Below are positions 47,378 through 56,452 of a stretch of 64,000 nt of DNA, piece after piece. Every line of letters starts with the position of its first letter. Positions within the stretch are counted from its first letter, which is position 1. A model generated the notes under the pieces. That model had not been told where the DNA came from. It saw only the letters and a program-made list of their open reading frames with translations, and ran no database searches. This DNA is from Alphaproteobacteria bacterium (lineage in GTDB: Bacteria > Pseudomonadota > Alphaproteobacteria > Reyranellales > Reyranellaceae): assembly GCA_016869975.1 (NCBI GenBank), contig VGCZ01000008.1, positions 50,869 to 114,868 of the forward strand. The letters are read 5' to 3'. The translations under genes and the position numbers were made by a program.

Positions 47378-49090
47378 ATGTCCGCGTCGCCCAGCCTGGT
47401 GATCCGCAACGGTACCATCGTCGATGGCTCCGGCGGCGAGCCCTACGAAGCCGATCTTGCCATCGCCTCGGGAAAAATCTCGGCGATCGGCGGCGCCATT
47501 CCGCTGGGCGAGGAGGAGATCGACGCGCGCGGCAAGCTGGTCACGCCGGGCTTCGTCGACCTGCACACGCATTACGACGCGCAGGTGACGTGGAGCGAGC
47601 GGCTGTCGCCCTCGACCTGGAACGGTGTGACCACGGTGCTGTGCGGCAATTGCGGCGTCGGCTTCGCGCCCTGTCACGAGGATCAGCACGCGATGCTGAT
47701 CAACCTGATGGAGGGCGTCGAGGACATCCCGGAGGTCGTGCTGAGCGAAGGCCTGCCGTGGAACTGGCACAGCTTCCCGGATTATCTCGACGCCATCGCG
47801 CAGCGCCGCTACGACGCCGATGTCGCCTTCCAGGTGCCGCACGCGGCGTTGCGCGTCTATGTCATGGGCCAGCGCGGCGCCGATCGCGAGCCGGCGACGG
47901 AGCAGGATCGCCAGCGTATGGCCCAGCTCACCGCCGAGGGTCTGCGCGCCGGCGCGCTGGGCTTCTCCACTTCGCGCACGCTCAACCACCGTTCGGCCGA
48001 TGGTCGGCACATTCCGACCCTGCGTGCCGAAGAAGCCGAGCTGACGGCGATCGCGCATGCGATGCGTGACGTCGGTACCGGCTGGATGCAGATCGTCTCT
48101 GATTTCGAGACCGATGGCGAGATCGAGCTGTTCCGCCGCCTGGCCAACGAGTCCCGGCGGCCGGTGACGATCAGCCTGCTGCAATCCGACGCCAAGCCGG
48201 ACAACTGGCGCGCGCTGCTCGACCGCATCGCCGAGGCCAACGCCGAGGGGCTGCGCATCACCGGCCAGATCCGCTCGCGACCGACCAGCGTGCTGCTGGG
48301 CTTCGAGCTGTCGCAGAATCCGTTCATGGGCCGGCCGAGCTACAAGAAGATCGCGCATCTGCCGTTCCAGGAGCGGCTGGTGCATCTCAACGATCCGGCC
48401 TTCCGCGCGCGGGTGCTGGGCGAGGCTTTCGAGGGCAGTTCGCGCGGCCGTCGCGTCGAGCGCTGGGACCGCATGTACCCGCTGGGCGATCCGCCGGATT
48501 ACGAGCCGACGGCGGAGAAGAGCGTCGCCGCGCGCGCGGCGCGCGAAGGCCGCGCGCCGGAGAAGGTCGCCTATGACCTGCTGATGGAGCGGAGCGGGAA
48601 GGGCATTCTCTATCTGCCGGTGACCAACTACGCTGGCGGCAATCTCGACGTCGTGCGCGACATGATCGCCGATCCGCACACCTTGCTCGGCCTTGGCGAC
48701 GGCGGCGCCCATGTCGGCATCATGTGCGACGCCACCGCGACCAGCTACACCATCACCCACTGGACGCGCGATCGCGGCCGCGGATCGCTGTTCCCGGTGT
48801 CGTGGATCATCAAGCGCCTGACCGCCGACAACGCGACCGCGATCGGGCTGAACGATCGCGGCCTGTTGCGTACTGGCATGAAGGCCGACCTCAACATCCT
48901 CGACTACGACGCGCTGCGGCTGCGCAGCCCGGAGATCGTCTACGATCTGCCGGCGGGCGGAAAACGCCTGGTGCAACGCACCGAAGGCTTCGACGCCACC
49001 ATCGTCTGCGGCGAAGTCGTCTACCGCGACGGCGAAGCCACCGGCGCGCTGCCGGGGCGGCTGATCCGCTCGCTGTCATCCCGAGCGTAG
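47378..49090 (+). CDS. N-acyl-D-amino-acid deacylase family amidohydrolase
   Basis: A 570-residue amidohydrolase. LVIRNGTIVDGSGGEPYEAD opens the small beta domain; FVDLHTHYDAQ gives the first metal site, and GNCGVGFAPC, LGLGDGGAHVG and RLTADNATAIGLNDRG belong to the D-aminoacylase group. GGGAGG precedes the ATG. Its last codons (SLSSRA) and stop lie within a family A palindrome. It likely cleaves N-acyl-D-amino acids or related amides; the exact substrate is unknown. Confidence 0.9.
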   Translation: MSASPSLVIRNGTIVDGSGGEPYEADLAIASGKISAIGGAIPLGEEEIDARGKLVTPGFVDLHTHYDAQVTWSERLSPSTWNGVTTVLCGNCGVGFAPCHEDQHAMLINLMEGVEDIPEVVLSEGLPWNWHSFPDYLDAIAQRRYDADVAFQVPHAALRVYVMGQRGADREPATEQDRQRMAQLTAEGLRAGALGFSTSRTLNHRSADGRHIPTLRAEEAELTAIAHAMRDVGTGWMQIVSDFETDGEIELFRRLANESRRPVTISLLQSDAKPDNWRALLDRIAEANAEGLRITGQIRSRPTSVLLGFELSQNPFMGRPSYKKIAHLPFQERLVHLNDPAFRARVLGEAFEGSSRGRRVERWDRMYPLGDPPDYEPTAEKSVAARAAREGRAPEKVAYDLLMERSGKGILYLPVTNYAGGNLDVVRDMIADPHTLLGLGDGGAHVGIMCDATATSYTITHWTRDRGRGSLFPVSWIIKRLTADNATAIGLNDRGLLRTGMKADLNILDYDALRLRSPEIVYDLPAGGKRLVQRTEGFDATIVCGEVVYRDGEATGALPGRLIRSLSSRA

Positions 49091-49132
49091 CGAGGGATCA
49101 GCCTAGATCCCTCGCTACGCTCGGGATGACAG
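49073..49132. repeat. family A palindromic repeat, perfect 27-bp arms
   Basis: Arms 49073-49099 and 49106-49132 are perfect inverted copies with a six-base loop. The left arm overlaps the last six codons of the deacylase gene, including its stop, so the repeat supplies part of the C-terminus. It lies between convergent genes and may act as a terminator for both. Confidence 0.95.
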
Positions 49133-49140
49133 AGAGAGCG

Positions 49141-50856
49141 TTACACCACGCAGCCGTGATGCGCTGACGACACAAGCTTCACGTACTTGTCGTGCACCGA
49201 GCCGGGGCGGATGCGTGTCGAGAGGTCGGGCGCGCGCCATTCCTTCATGCGTCGCGCGATCTCGTCGTCGGACAGCGCGACGTTGAGCGTGCGGTTCTTT
49301 GGGTCGATGACGATGGTGTCGCCGTCGCGCACCGCGGCGATCGGCCCGCCGCGCGCGGCTTCCGGCGAGATGTGGCCGATCAGGATGCCGTGCGAGACGC
49401 CGGAGAAACGGCCGTCGGTGATCAGCGCGACGTCCTCGCCCAGGCCGCGGCCCTGGAGCTGGATGGTGAGCATCACCATCTCGGGCATGCCCGGCCCGCC
49501 GACCGGGCCGACATTGCGCACGACGATCACGGTGCCGGGCTTGATCTCGCCGGCGCGGATCGCCTTCATCGTGTCGGCTTCGGAATCGAAGACGCGCGCC
49601 GTGCCGCGGAACTCGCCCTTGTCCAAGGTCTTGCCGGAGAGCTTCAGCACGCAGCTCTCCGGCGCGATGTTGCCGCGCAAGACGCTGATATGGTTGTTCG
49701 GCGCCGCGATCGGCTTGCCGACCGGGAAGACGATGTCCTGCTTGGGAAGCTGATCGAGCGTCGGCACGGTGGCGAGGTTCTCGGCCAGGGTCTTGCCGGT
49801 GACCGTCATCACGTCGCCGTGCAGGAAGCCGTTGCGCAGCAGTTCCTTCATCACCACGGGCACGCCGCCGATGGCGTGCAGGCTGGTCATGGCGAAGGGA
49901 CCATGCGGCTGCAGATTGGCGATCAGCGGCACGCGCTCGCCGATCTGCTGGATACGCTCGATGGTGATCGGCACGCCGGCCTGGCGCGCGATGGCCAGCA
50001 TGTGCAGGTACATATTGGTCGAGCCGCCCATGGCGTAGACGGTCGTGATCGCGTTCTCGAAGGCGCGCTCGGTCATGATGTCGCGCGGACGGATGTTCTT
50101 CTCGATCAGCCGGTACAGCGCCTCCACCGACGCCCTGGCCTGCGCCCGCACATCTGCATGCATGTCGCTCTTGGCGTCGTAGTCGGCGGGATGCGAGGCG
50201 CCGTGCGGCAGCATCATGCCGATCGATTCGGCCACCGTGCTCATGGTGTTGGCGGTGAACATCGCACCGCAGGTGCCGCTGCCCGGCATCACGTTGCGCT
50301 CCAGCTCGAGCAGCTGGTCGGCGGAGATGCGGCCGGTCTCCTGCGCCGCGCGGCCCTCGGCGTAGTCCATGATGGTGATGTTGGTGCCCTTGCTGGCGAA
50401 GGGCTCGAACGACACCTTCCCGGGCGACGACGTGCCGGGATAGAGCACGAGGCCGAAGGCGTTGGTGCGCGCCAGCGGCATCAGCGCGGCGGCGCCGGTC
50501 TTGTCGCAGCCGGAGATCACGATCATCGCGTCGCCGTGATGGGCGTAGTGGCCGATCTCGAAGCAGTCGGCCACGACATCGCGCGACACGAGGCTGTAGC
50601 CGGCGGTCGGCGTGCCTTGCGTCAGCGCGTCCGACACCGCCGGCGCGCCCACGATCAAGCCCTGGCCGCCGCGCTCGCCCAGCAGCTCTATCAGCAGGTC
50701 GCCGAGGCTGCGCACCCGGTTGTTGCAGCGATGCGCGTTGGTGTAGGCGGCGGCGATGGTGACCACGGCGCTGGTGTTCGCCGTCTTGTCCGGGTCGAAG
50801 CCGGCGGCGCGCAACTCGACGCGCGATCTCTTCCAGTAGGTGCTGCTGTCCTGCAT
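49141..50856 (-). CDS. ilvD: dihydroxy-acid dehydratase family protein (IlvD/Edd)
   Basis: A 571-residue protein of the IlvD/Edd family, dehydratases with an iron-sulfur cluster. Candidate cluster cysteines lie in HRCNNRV, ISGCDKTG and GSGTCGAMFTANTM. It could make branched-chain keto acids (IlvD) or act on sugar acids, as many paralogues do; the catabolic neighbours favour the latter only weakly. It ends 8 bases from a palindrome and is divergent from an alpha/beta hydrolase. Confidence 0.88.
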   Translation of the reverse strand: MQDSSTYWKRSRVELRAAGFDPDKTANTSAVVTIAAAYTNAHRCNNRVRSLGDLLIELLGERGGQGLIVGAPAVSDALTQGTPTAGYSLVSRDVVADCFEIGHYAHHGDAMIVISGCDKTGAAALMPLARTNAFGLVLYPGTSSPGKVSFEPFASKGTNITIMDYAEGRAAQETGRISADQLLELERNVMPGSGTCGAMFTANTMSTVAESIGMMLPHGASHPADYDAKSDMHADVRAQARASVEALYRLIEKNIRPRDIMTERAFENAITTVYAMGGSTNMYLHMLAIARQAGVPITIERIQQIGERVPLIANLQPHGPFAMTSLHAIGGVPVVMKELLRNGFLHGDVMTVTGKTLAENLATVPTLDQLPKQDIVFPVGKPIAAPNNHISVLRGNIAPESCVLKLSGKTLDKGEFRGTARVFDSEADTMKAIRAGEIKPGTVIVVRNVGPVGGPGMPEMVMLTIQLQGRGLGEDVALITDGRFSGVSHGILIGHISPEAARGGPIAAVRDGDTIVIDPKNRTLNVALSDDEIARRMKEWRAPDLSTRIRPGSVHDKYVKLVSSAHHGCVV

Positions 50857-50930
50857 GACGCATCCGCCCTTGAGGTGACTCGTGTGTGGCCGCGTATCGT
50901 GGCACGCTCGGCGCCCGGGAGGAAACCACC

Positions 50931-51683
50931 ATGCCGTTCTACGAGCGAGGCGCCGTCCGTATCCACTACGAGGAGGCGGGGTCGGGCTTTCCGCTGCTGA
51001 TCATTCCCGGCGGCGGCCTGAACTCGGTCATCAACAATCTGAAGACCAGCGCGCCCTATAACGCCGTCGAGGAGTTCAAGGATCGCTACAGCTGCATCGT
51101 CGCCGATCTGCGCAACGCCAAGGACGGGCAATCCTCGGGACCGCTGGAGATCGACCGGCCCTGGGATGCCTATACCGACGACCATCTCGGGCTGATGGAC
51201 CATCTCGGCATCGACAAGTTCGCGGTCAATGGCTACTGCATCGGCGGCCCGTTCTCCTGGAACTTGATGCGGCGCGCGCCGGATCGCGTGGTCGCCGCCG
51301 TGCTGACCCAGCCCAGCGGCCATCGGCCGGAGATGCCCGACCAGTTCTACACCAACAACATGGGCGCGTGGGGCCCGGCGCTCGTTCAGCGGCAACCCGC
51401 GATCACCATGGAGATGGTGAGTGCGTTCCTGAACAAGATGTACCGTTCGCCCGGCGACTTCGTCTTCACCGTGAGCCGCGACTTCGTGCGCGCCTGCCAG
51501 ACGCCGGTGCTCGTGCTGCCCGACGACATCCCGCCGCATCCCCTCGCGGTGGCGATGGAGATGGTGCGGCTGGCGCCAAGATCGGAGGTGAGCCTCTACC
51601 CGTGGAAAGAGCCGCCTGAAATGATCCGCGTGGTCTTGCGTCAGGTGCGCACCTTCCTGCGCGCGCATCTGCCGGCCTCGTAG
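50931..51683 (+). CDS. alpha/beta hydrolase with cysteine nucleophile
   Basis: A 250-residue alpha/beta hydrolase. The fold is clear (PLLIIPGGGLNS oxyanion loop, YSCIVADLRNAKDGQS, WDAYTDDHLGLMDHLGIDKF). The nucleophile elbow is GYCIGG, so cysteine replaces the usual serine, as in dienelactone hydrolases. GGAGG precedes the ATG at 50931. It is followed 88 bases later by a Baeyer-Villiger-type monooxygenase, so a lactone- or ester-cleaving role downstream of it is possible. Confidence 0.86.
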   Translation: MPFYERGAVRIHYEEAGSGFPLLIIPGGGLNSVINNLKTSAPYNAVEEFKDRYSCIVADLRNAKDGQSSGPLEIDRPWDAYTDDHLGLMDHLGIDKFAVNGYCIGGPFSWNLMRRAPDRVVAAVLTQPSGHRPEMPDQFYTNNMGAWGPALVQRQPAITMEMVSAFLNKMYRSPGDFVFTVSRDFVRACQTPVLVLPDDIPPHPLAVAMEMVRLAPRSEVSLYPWKEPPEMIRVVLRQVRTFLRAHLPAS

Positions 51684-51771
51684 CGAACGCAACCCTTCGA
51701 TGCGGCCGGCGACGTTGCCGGGCGCAGGTGCGCGCGGTAAACGGACGTTCATATGACCTGGAGAACCCGCG

Positions 51772-53436
51772 ATGCCTGATGCCTCGACCCTTCCCGGTGG
51801 TGGTGGTTCCTCGACCCGGCTCGATGTCGCGATCGTCGGCGGTGGGTTGGCCGGTCTCTACGCCATCCATCGCCTGCGCGGGCTGGGCTTCACGGTGCGC
51901 GCCTACGAGCAGGGCTCGGGCATTGGCGGCACCTGGTTCTGGAACCGCTATCCAGGCGCGCGGTGCGATGTCGAGAGCCTCGAATACTCGTACTCGTTCT
52001 CCGAGGAGCTGCAGCAGGAGTGGAAGTGGCCGGAGCGCTACGGCACCCAACCGGAGATCCTGCGCTACATCAACCACGTCGCCGACCGCTTCGATTTGCG
52101 CCGTGACGTGCAGCTCAACACCCGCATCAAGTCGGCGGTGTTCGATTCGCGCGCCGGCGAATGGACGCTGACCACGGCGCAGGGCGAGACGATCCGCGCG
52201 CGCCACTGCGTGATGGCGGCGGGCAACCTCTCGACGCCGCGCGTACCCGACTTCAAGGGCATCGGCGACTTCAAGGGTAAGTGGTACCACTCCGGCCTGT
52301 GGCCGCACGAGGGCGTGGACTTCAGCGGCAAGCGCGTGGGCGTGATCGGCACCGGCTCGTCTGGTGTGCAGATGATCCCGATCATCGCCAGGCAGGCCAA
52401 GCACCTCACGGTGTTCCAGCGCACGGCGAATTTCAGCCTGCCGGCCAACAACATGCCGATGGATGCGCAGAAGGAGATCAGGCACAAGGCGGAGTACGCG
52501 GCGCGCCGCCGCGCCGCCTACGACACGCCCTTCGCCATCGGCGGCCATCCCAAGCCGACCAAGCCGGCGCTGGACGTGGCCGACGCCGAACGCCGCGCCG
52601 CCTATGAGGCGAAGTGGCAGGAAGGCGGCAGCATCAGCTTCCTCTACGCCTACACCGACCTGCTGGTGAACAAGCAGTCCAACGACACGGCCTCCGAGTT
52701 CGTGCGCGAGAAAATCCGCGGCATCGTCAAGGACCAGCGCACCGCCGAGCTGCTGGCGCCCAAGGATCATCCCATCGGCACCAAGCGGCTGTGCCTCGAT
52801 ACGAACTATTACGAGACCTACAATCGCGACAACGTCGCGCTCGTCGACGTGCGCAGCGATCCGGTCGCCGAGATCACGCCCACGGGCGTTCGCCTGAAGA
52901 GCGGCGTCGCCTACGAGCTCGACGCCATCGTCTTCGCCACCGGCTTCGACGCCATGACCGGCGCGCTGCGCGAGATCGACATTCGTACGACCGACGGCGC
53001 GGTGCTCGCTGATCATTGGGAAGGCGGGCCCCTGACCTATCTCGGGCTGATGGTGTCGGGCTTCCCCAACATGTTCGTCATCACCGGGCCCGGCAGCCCC
53101 GGCGTGAAGACGCAGATGATCGCCTCGATCGAGCAGCACACCGACTGGATCGCCGAGTGCCTCAAGCACATGCGCGACAAGGGCCTCGATCGCGTCGAGC
53201 CGACGGCCGAAGCGGAGCTGGCCTGGGTCCAGCACGTCAACGCCGTGGCCGACAGCACGCTCTATCCACTGGCGAACTCCTGGTATGTCGGCGCCAACAT
53301 CCCCGGCAAGCCGCGCGTGTTCATGCCCTATGTCGGCGGCTTCGACCGCTACAAGAAACGCTGCGACGAGGTCGCCGCGAAGGGCTACGAGGGGTTTACG
53401 TTCGGTCGACAGGTGGCATCGGCCGCGGCGGAGTGA
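51772..53436 (+). CDS. flavin-containing monooxygenase, Baeyer-Villiger type
   Basis: A 554-residue FAD/NADPH monooxygenase. Two Rossmann motifs, VAIVGGGLAGLYAI near 20 and VGVIGTGSSGVQ near 190, flank the Baeyer-Villiger fingerprint FKGKWYHSGLWP. GIGGTWFWNRYPGARCD is also typical. These enzymes insert oxygen next to ketones to form esters or lactones. The upstream hydrolase could cleave the product; the pairing is inference. Confidence 0.92.
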   Translation: MPDASTLPGGGGSSTRLDVAIVGGGLAGLYAIHRLRGLGFTVRAYEQGSGIGGTWFWNRYPGARCDVESLEYSYSFSEELQQEWKWPERYGTQPEILRYINHVADRFDLRRDVQLNTRIKSAVFDSRAGEWTLTTAQGETIRARHCVMAAGNLSTPRVPDFKGIGDFKGKWYHSGLWPHEGVDFSGKRVGVIGTGSSGVQMIPIIARQAKHLTVFQRTANFSLPANNMPMDAQKEIRHKAEYAARRRAAYDTPFAIGGHPKPTKPALDVADAERRAAYEAKWQEGGSISFLYAYTDLLVNKQSNDTASEFVREKIRGIVKDQRTAELLAPKDHPIGTKRLCLDTNYYETYNRDNVALVDVRSDPVAEITPTGVRLKSGVAYELDAIVFATGFDAMTGALREIDIRTTDGAVLADHWEGGPLTYLGLMVSGFPNMFVITGPGSPGVKTQMIASIEQHTDWIAECLKHMRDKGLDRVEPTAEAELAWVQHVNAVADSTLYPLANSWYVGANIPGKPRVFMPYVGGFDRYKKRCDEVAAKGYEGFTFGRQVASAAAE

Positions 53437-53464
53437 AGAGTCCTCGCTTCGTTCGACCCGACGC

Positions 53465-54115
53465 CTAACGCCAGGCGAAAACCGGCTGGTCGAAATGATC
53501 GACGCGGGTGGCGCGGTCTTCCAGCGCCACTTCGCGGAACTGATAGAGCATCGCCGCGGTGGGCGCGTTGATCTCGGTGTTCATCAGCGGGATCGGCAGG
53601 CGGATCACTGGCCGGTCGCTTTCGGGGATGTTGAAGATCTCCGGCGAGTCCGGGCGGCGCAGCTCGCTGAGCGGGATGCGGTAGAGCCTGTCGACCTCGG
53701 CCGGGTTGGGCCTGACCACGGTGTCGCGCGGCGTCCACACGACGATGGGCGAGATCAGATAGCCGGAGCGCGTCGGGTAGGGGTCGAGATGGCCCAGCAC
53801 CGCGTCGCCGCCCAGGCTGACGCCCAGCTCCTCGTCGAGCTCGCGCAGCGCGGTCTGCTCGATGGTCTCGCCGGGATCGACCCGACCGCCGGGCAGTGCG
53901 AGCTGGCCGGAATGGGCGCGCAGCTTGGGCGCGCGGCGCGTCAGCAGGAAGGCGGCGTCGTCGGGCCCGCCCCAATCGTCGGCGGGGTCCTGGCGCAGCG
54001 CGACGCAGATCGCCACCGCCGCCTGCTTCAGGCTGGCGGTGTCGTCGCGGCGCTTCCGCTCGAAGCCGGCGAGGCGGGCGCGGATCGTCTCGCGCAGATC
54101 GTTATCGAAACGCAT
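53465..54115 (-). CDS. Nudix hydrolase, CoA pyrophosphatase (NUDT7/8 type)
   Basis: A 216-residue protein with an intact Nudix box (GGRVDPGETIEQTALRELDE then ELGV) and the upstream CoA-type segment FLLTRRAPKLRAHSGQLALP, which marks the UPF0035 group that hydrolyses CoA derivatives. The ATG at 54115 fits the family length. It is convergent with the monooxygenase gene, separated by 28 bases. Confidence 0.9.
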   Translation of the reverse strand: MRFDNDLRETIRARLAGFERKRRDDTASLKQAAVAICVALRQDPADDWGGPDDAAFLLTRRAPKLRAHSGQLALPGGRVDPGETIEQTALRELDEELGVSLGGDAVLGHLDPYPTRSGYLISPIVVWTPRDTVVRPNPAEVDRLYRIPLSELRRPDSPEIFNIPESDRPVIRLPIPLMNTEINAPTAAMLYQFREVALEDRATRVDHFDQPVFAWR

Positions 54116-54196
54116 GCGCCACAGTGTAGGCGGCGGCACTGGAAGGTGTCGACCGACACGGACCGCAGGGCGGTCCCGCACGGCCGGGCCGACGCG

Positions 54197-54739
54197 TCAG
54201 CCGCGGTAGAGCAGGTGGTGCAGCTCGAAATGTCCCTGCAGGCCCTGGACCGAGTGCCTGAAGTTGGCGCCGCCGGGCAGGGGGTCCATGCCATAAAGAT
54301 CGCACTGTAACAGCGTTTTGGGATCGCCGCTGATTCCGCTGATAACGATGGCGTGGAATTCGTGCATGCCGGCGCCGCGATCAAGCTTCCGGCCCAGCGC
54401 GATCGCGGGGCCGCGTGCGATCGCGGTCGCGAAAACTTCGGCTTTGGCCACCGCCATGCCTACTGTCGGAAAATTCCTGGGGCGGCTCAAGCGGGCGAAG
54501 CCGTACCCCGTCGCCAGGCTCCCTGGCCCTTCGGCAATATCCAGTGAGCCGGCGTTGTCGCCGAAAATCGCGGTACGCACATGCCGGGTTCGCGCTTCCA
54601 CGACGACCTGTTGGACGAGCGCTTCCGAGTCGGCGCCGCGCCGGCCCGTCACCATGGCGATGCAGGCGGCCCAACAACGCGGCGACCCCGGCCGTTGTGG
54701 GACATAATGGACTTGGTGGCGGATATTGATGCTGGTCAT
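54197..54739 (-). CDS. papain-like cysteine protease (C70/AvrRpt2-like)
   Basis: A 180-residue protein with a papain-like triad: PQRPGSPRCWAACIAMV puts the oxyanion Gln and catalytic Cys (near residue 22) at the N-terminus, and MHEFHAIVISGI supplies the His; the Asp follows within ISGDPK or CDLYGMDPL. This matches the AvrRpt2-like C70/PF12385 families. No signal peptide or partner gene is seen. Relatives include effectors and toxins; a role in secretion or bacteriocin processing cannot be excluded. Confidence 0.78.
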   Translation of the reverse strand: MTSINIRHQVHYVPQRPGSPRCWAACIAMVTGRRGADSEALVQQVVVEARTRHVRTAIFGDNAGSLDIAEGPGSLATGYGFARLSRPRNFPTVGMAVAKAEVFATAIARGPAIALGRKLDRGAGMHEFHAIVISGISGDPKTLLQCDLYGMDPLPGGANFRHSVQGLQGHFELHHLLYRG

Positions 54740-54815
54740 GGATCGTTCATCAGTCTAGAAATGAGCGACCAATCTCAATACATCAAGAGCTGCGGCGTCT
54801 CAACGGCGCCTGTGG

Positions 54816-56393
54816 CTAGAAACTCAACGCCTTGGCCTGCGTCACGCCCTCCAGCGCGGCGAGTCTCGTGAGCAGGTCGGGCGAGATCGCCGAGTCGACC
54901 GAGACCAACGCGATCGCCTCGCCGCCCGGCTTGTCGCGGCCGAGATGGAAGGTGGCGATGTTGACCTTGGAGTCGCCGAGCAGTGCGCCGAGACGGCCGA
55001 TGAAGCCCGGCTTGTCCTCGTTGGTGATGTAGAGCATGTGCGGCGAGAACTCGCCCTCGATCTCGATGCCCTTGATGTTCACCAGCCTGGGCTTCGACCC
55101 ACCGAACAAGGTACCCGACACCGCGCGTGTGCGCCGCTCGGTGGTGACTGTCACGGTGATCTTGGTCTGGTAGTCGCTGTCGCGCTCGTGCTTGACCTCG
55201 GCGACATCGACGCCGCGCTCGCGCGCGATGATTGGCGCGTTGACCATGTTGACCGCCTCGAGCTGCGGGCGCAGCAGGCCGGTCAGCACTGCCTGAGTCA
55301 GCGGCTTGACGTTGAGCGCCGCCACGGCGCCCTCGTACTCGACGCTGATCGCCTTGATGCCGGTCTCGGTGAGCTGGCCGGCGAAGGAGCCGAGATTCTC
55401 GGCCAGCTTCAGGTAAGGCGCGAGCCGCGGCGCGTCCTCGGCCGAGACGTTGGGCATGTTGAGCGAGTTCACCACCGCGCCGGTGTTGAGATAATCGCTC
55501 ATCTGCTCGGCGACCTGCAGCGCCACATTCTCCTGCGCTTCCAGCGTGGAGGCGCCCAGATGCGGCGTGCAGACGAGGTTCGGCGCGCCGAACAGCACGT
55601 TGTCCTTGGCCGGCTCCTCGACGAAGACGTCGAAGCCGGCGCCGGCGATATGACCGGAGATCAGCAGATCACGCACCGCCAGCTCGTCGACCAGGCCGCC
55701 GCGCGCGCAGTTGATGATGCGCACGCCCTTCTTGGTCTTCATCAGCCGCTCGCGGCTCAGAATGTTCTTGGTCTGCTCGGTGAGCGGCGTATGCACCGAG
55801 ATGAAATCGGCGCGCGTCGTCAGCTCGTCGAGCGTGACCTTCTCCACGCCCAGCTCCGTGGCACGGTCCTCGGAGAGGAAGGGGTCGAAGGCGATCACCC
55901 GCATCCGCAGGCCGATGGCGCGCTCCGCGACGATCGAGCCGATATTGCCGCAGCCGATCAGCCCCAGGGTCTTGAAGCTGAGCTCGACGCCCATGAAGCG
56001 GTTCTTCTCCCACTTGCCGGCCTGGGTGCTGGCGTTGGCGTCCGGCACCTGGCGCGCCACCGCGAACATCAGGGCGATGGCGTGCTCGGCGGTGGTGATG
56101 GCGTTGCCGAAGGGCGTGTTCATGACGACCACGCCATGGGCGGTGGCCGACTTGATGTCGACATTGTCGACGCCGATGCCGGCGCGGCCCACGACCTTCA
56201 GCTTTTTCGCCACCGCCAGCACCTCGGCGGTGACCTTGGTGGCGCTACGGATGGCGAGGCCGTCGTAGTCGCCGACGACCTCGCGCAGCTCGGCCGGCTT
56301 GAGGCCGATCTTCACGTCGACGTCGATGCCGCGCTCGCGGAAGATTTCGGCGGCGCGCGGCGACAGATCATCGGAGATGAGAACCTTGGGCAT
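54816..56393 (-). CDS. serA: D-3-phosphoglycerate dehydrogenase
   Basis: A 525-residue NAD-dependent enzyme, the first step of serine synthesis. The N-terminal substrate and nucleotide-binding domains include LGLIGCGNIGSIVA, FDVFVEEPAKD and the catalytic His in TPHLGASTLEAQ. The C-terminal part holds an intervening domain and an ACT domain (HMLYITNEDKPGFIGRLGAL). It is the long form with both extra domains. serC lies 59 bases upstream on the same strand, so serC-serA is probably one operon. Confidence 0.97.
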   Translation of the reverse strand: MPKVLISDDLSPRAAEIFRERGIDVDVKIGLKPAELREVVGDYDGLAIRSATKVTAEVLAVAKKLKVVGRAGIGVDNVDIKSATAHGVVVMNTPFGNAITTAEHAIALMFAVARQVPDANASTQAGKWEKNRFMGVELSFKTLGLIGCGNIGSIVAERAIGLRMRVIAFDPFLSEDRATELGVEKVTLDELTTRADFISVHTPLTEQTKNILSRERLMKTKKGVRIINCARGGLVDELAVRDLLISGHIAGAGFDVFVEEPAKDNVLFGAPNLVCTPHLGASTLEAQENVALQVAEQMSDYLNTGAVVNSLNMPNVSAEDAPRLAPYLKLAENLGSFAGQLTETGIKAISVEYEGAVAALNVKPLTQAVLTGLLRPQLEAVNMVNAPIIARERGVDVAEVKHERDSDYQTKITVTVTTERRTRAVSGTLFGGSKPRLVNIKGIEIEGEFSPHMLYITNEDKPGFIGRLGALLGDSKVNIATFHLGRDKPGGEAIALVSVDSAISPDLLTRLAALEGVTQAKALSF

Positions 56394-56452
56394 GGTTCAA
56401 CGCTCCCGTACGAGGAGGAATGAGAGGGGATGGGTCAAATGCGGTGGAAAAC

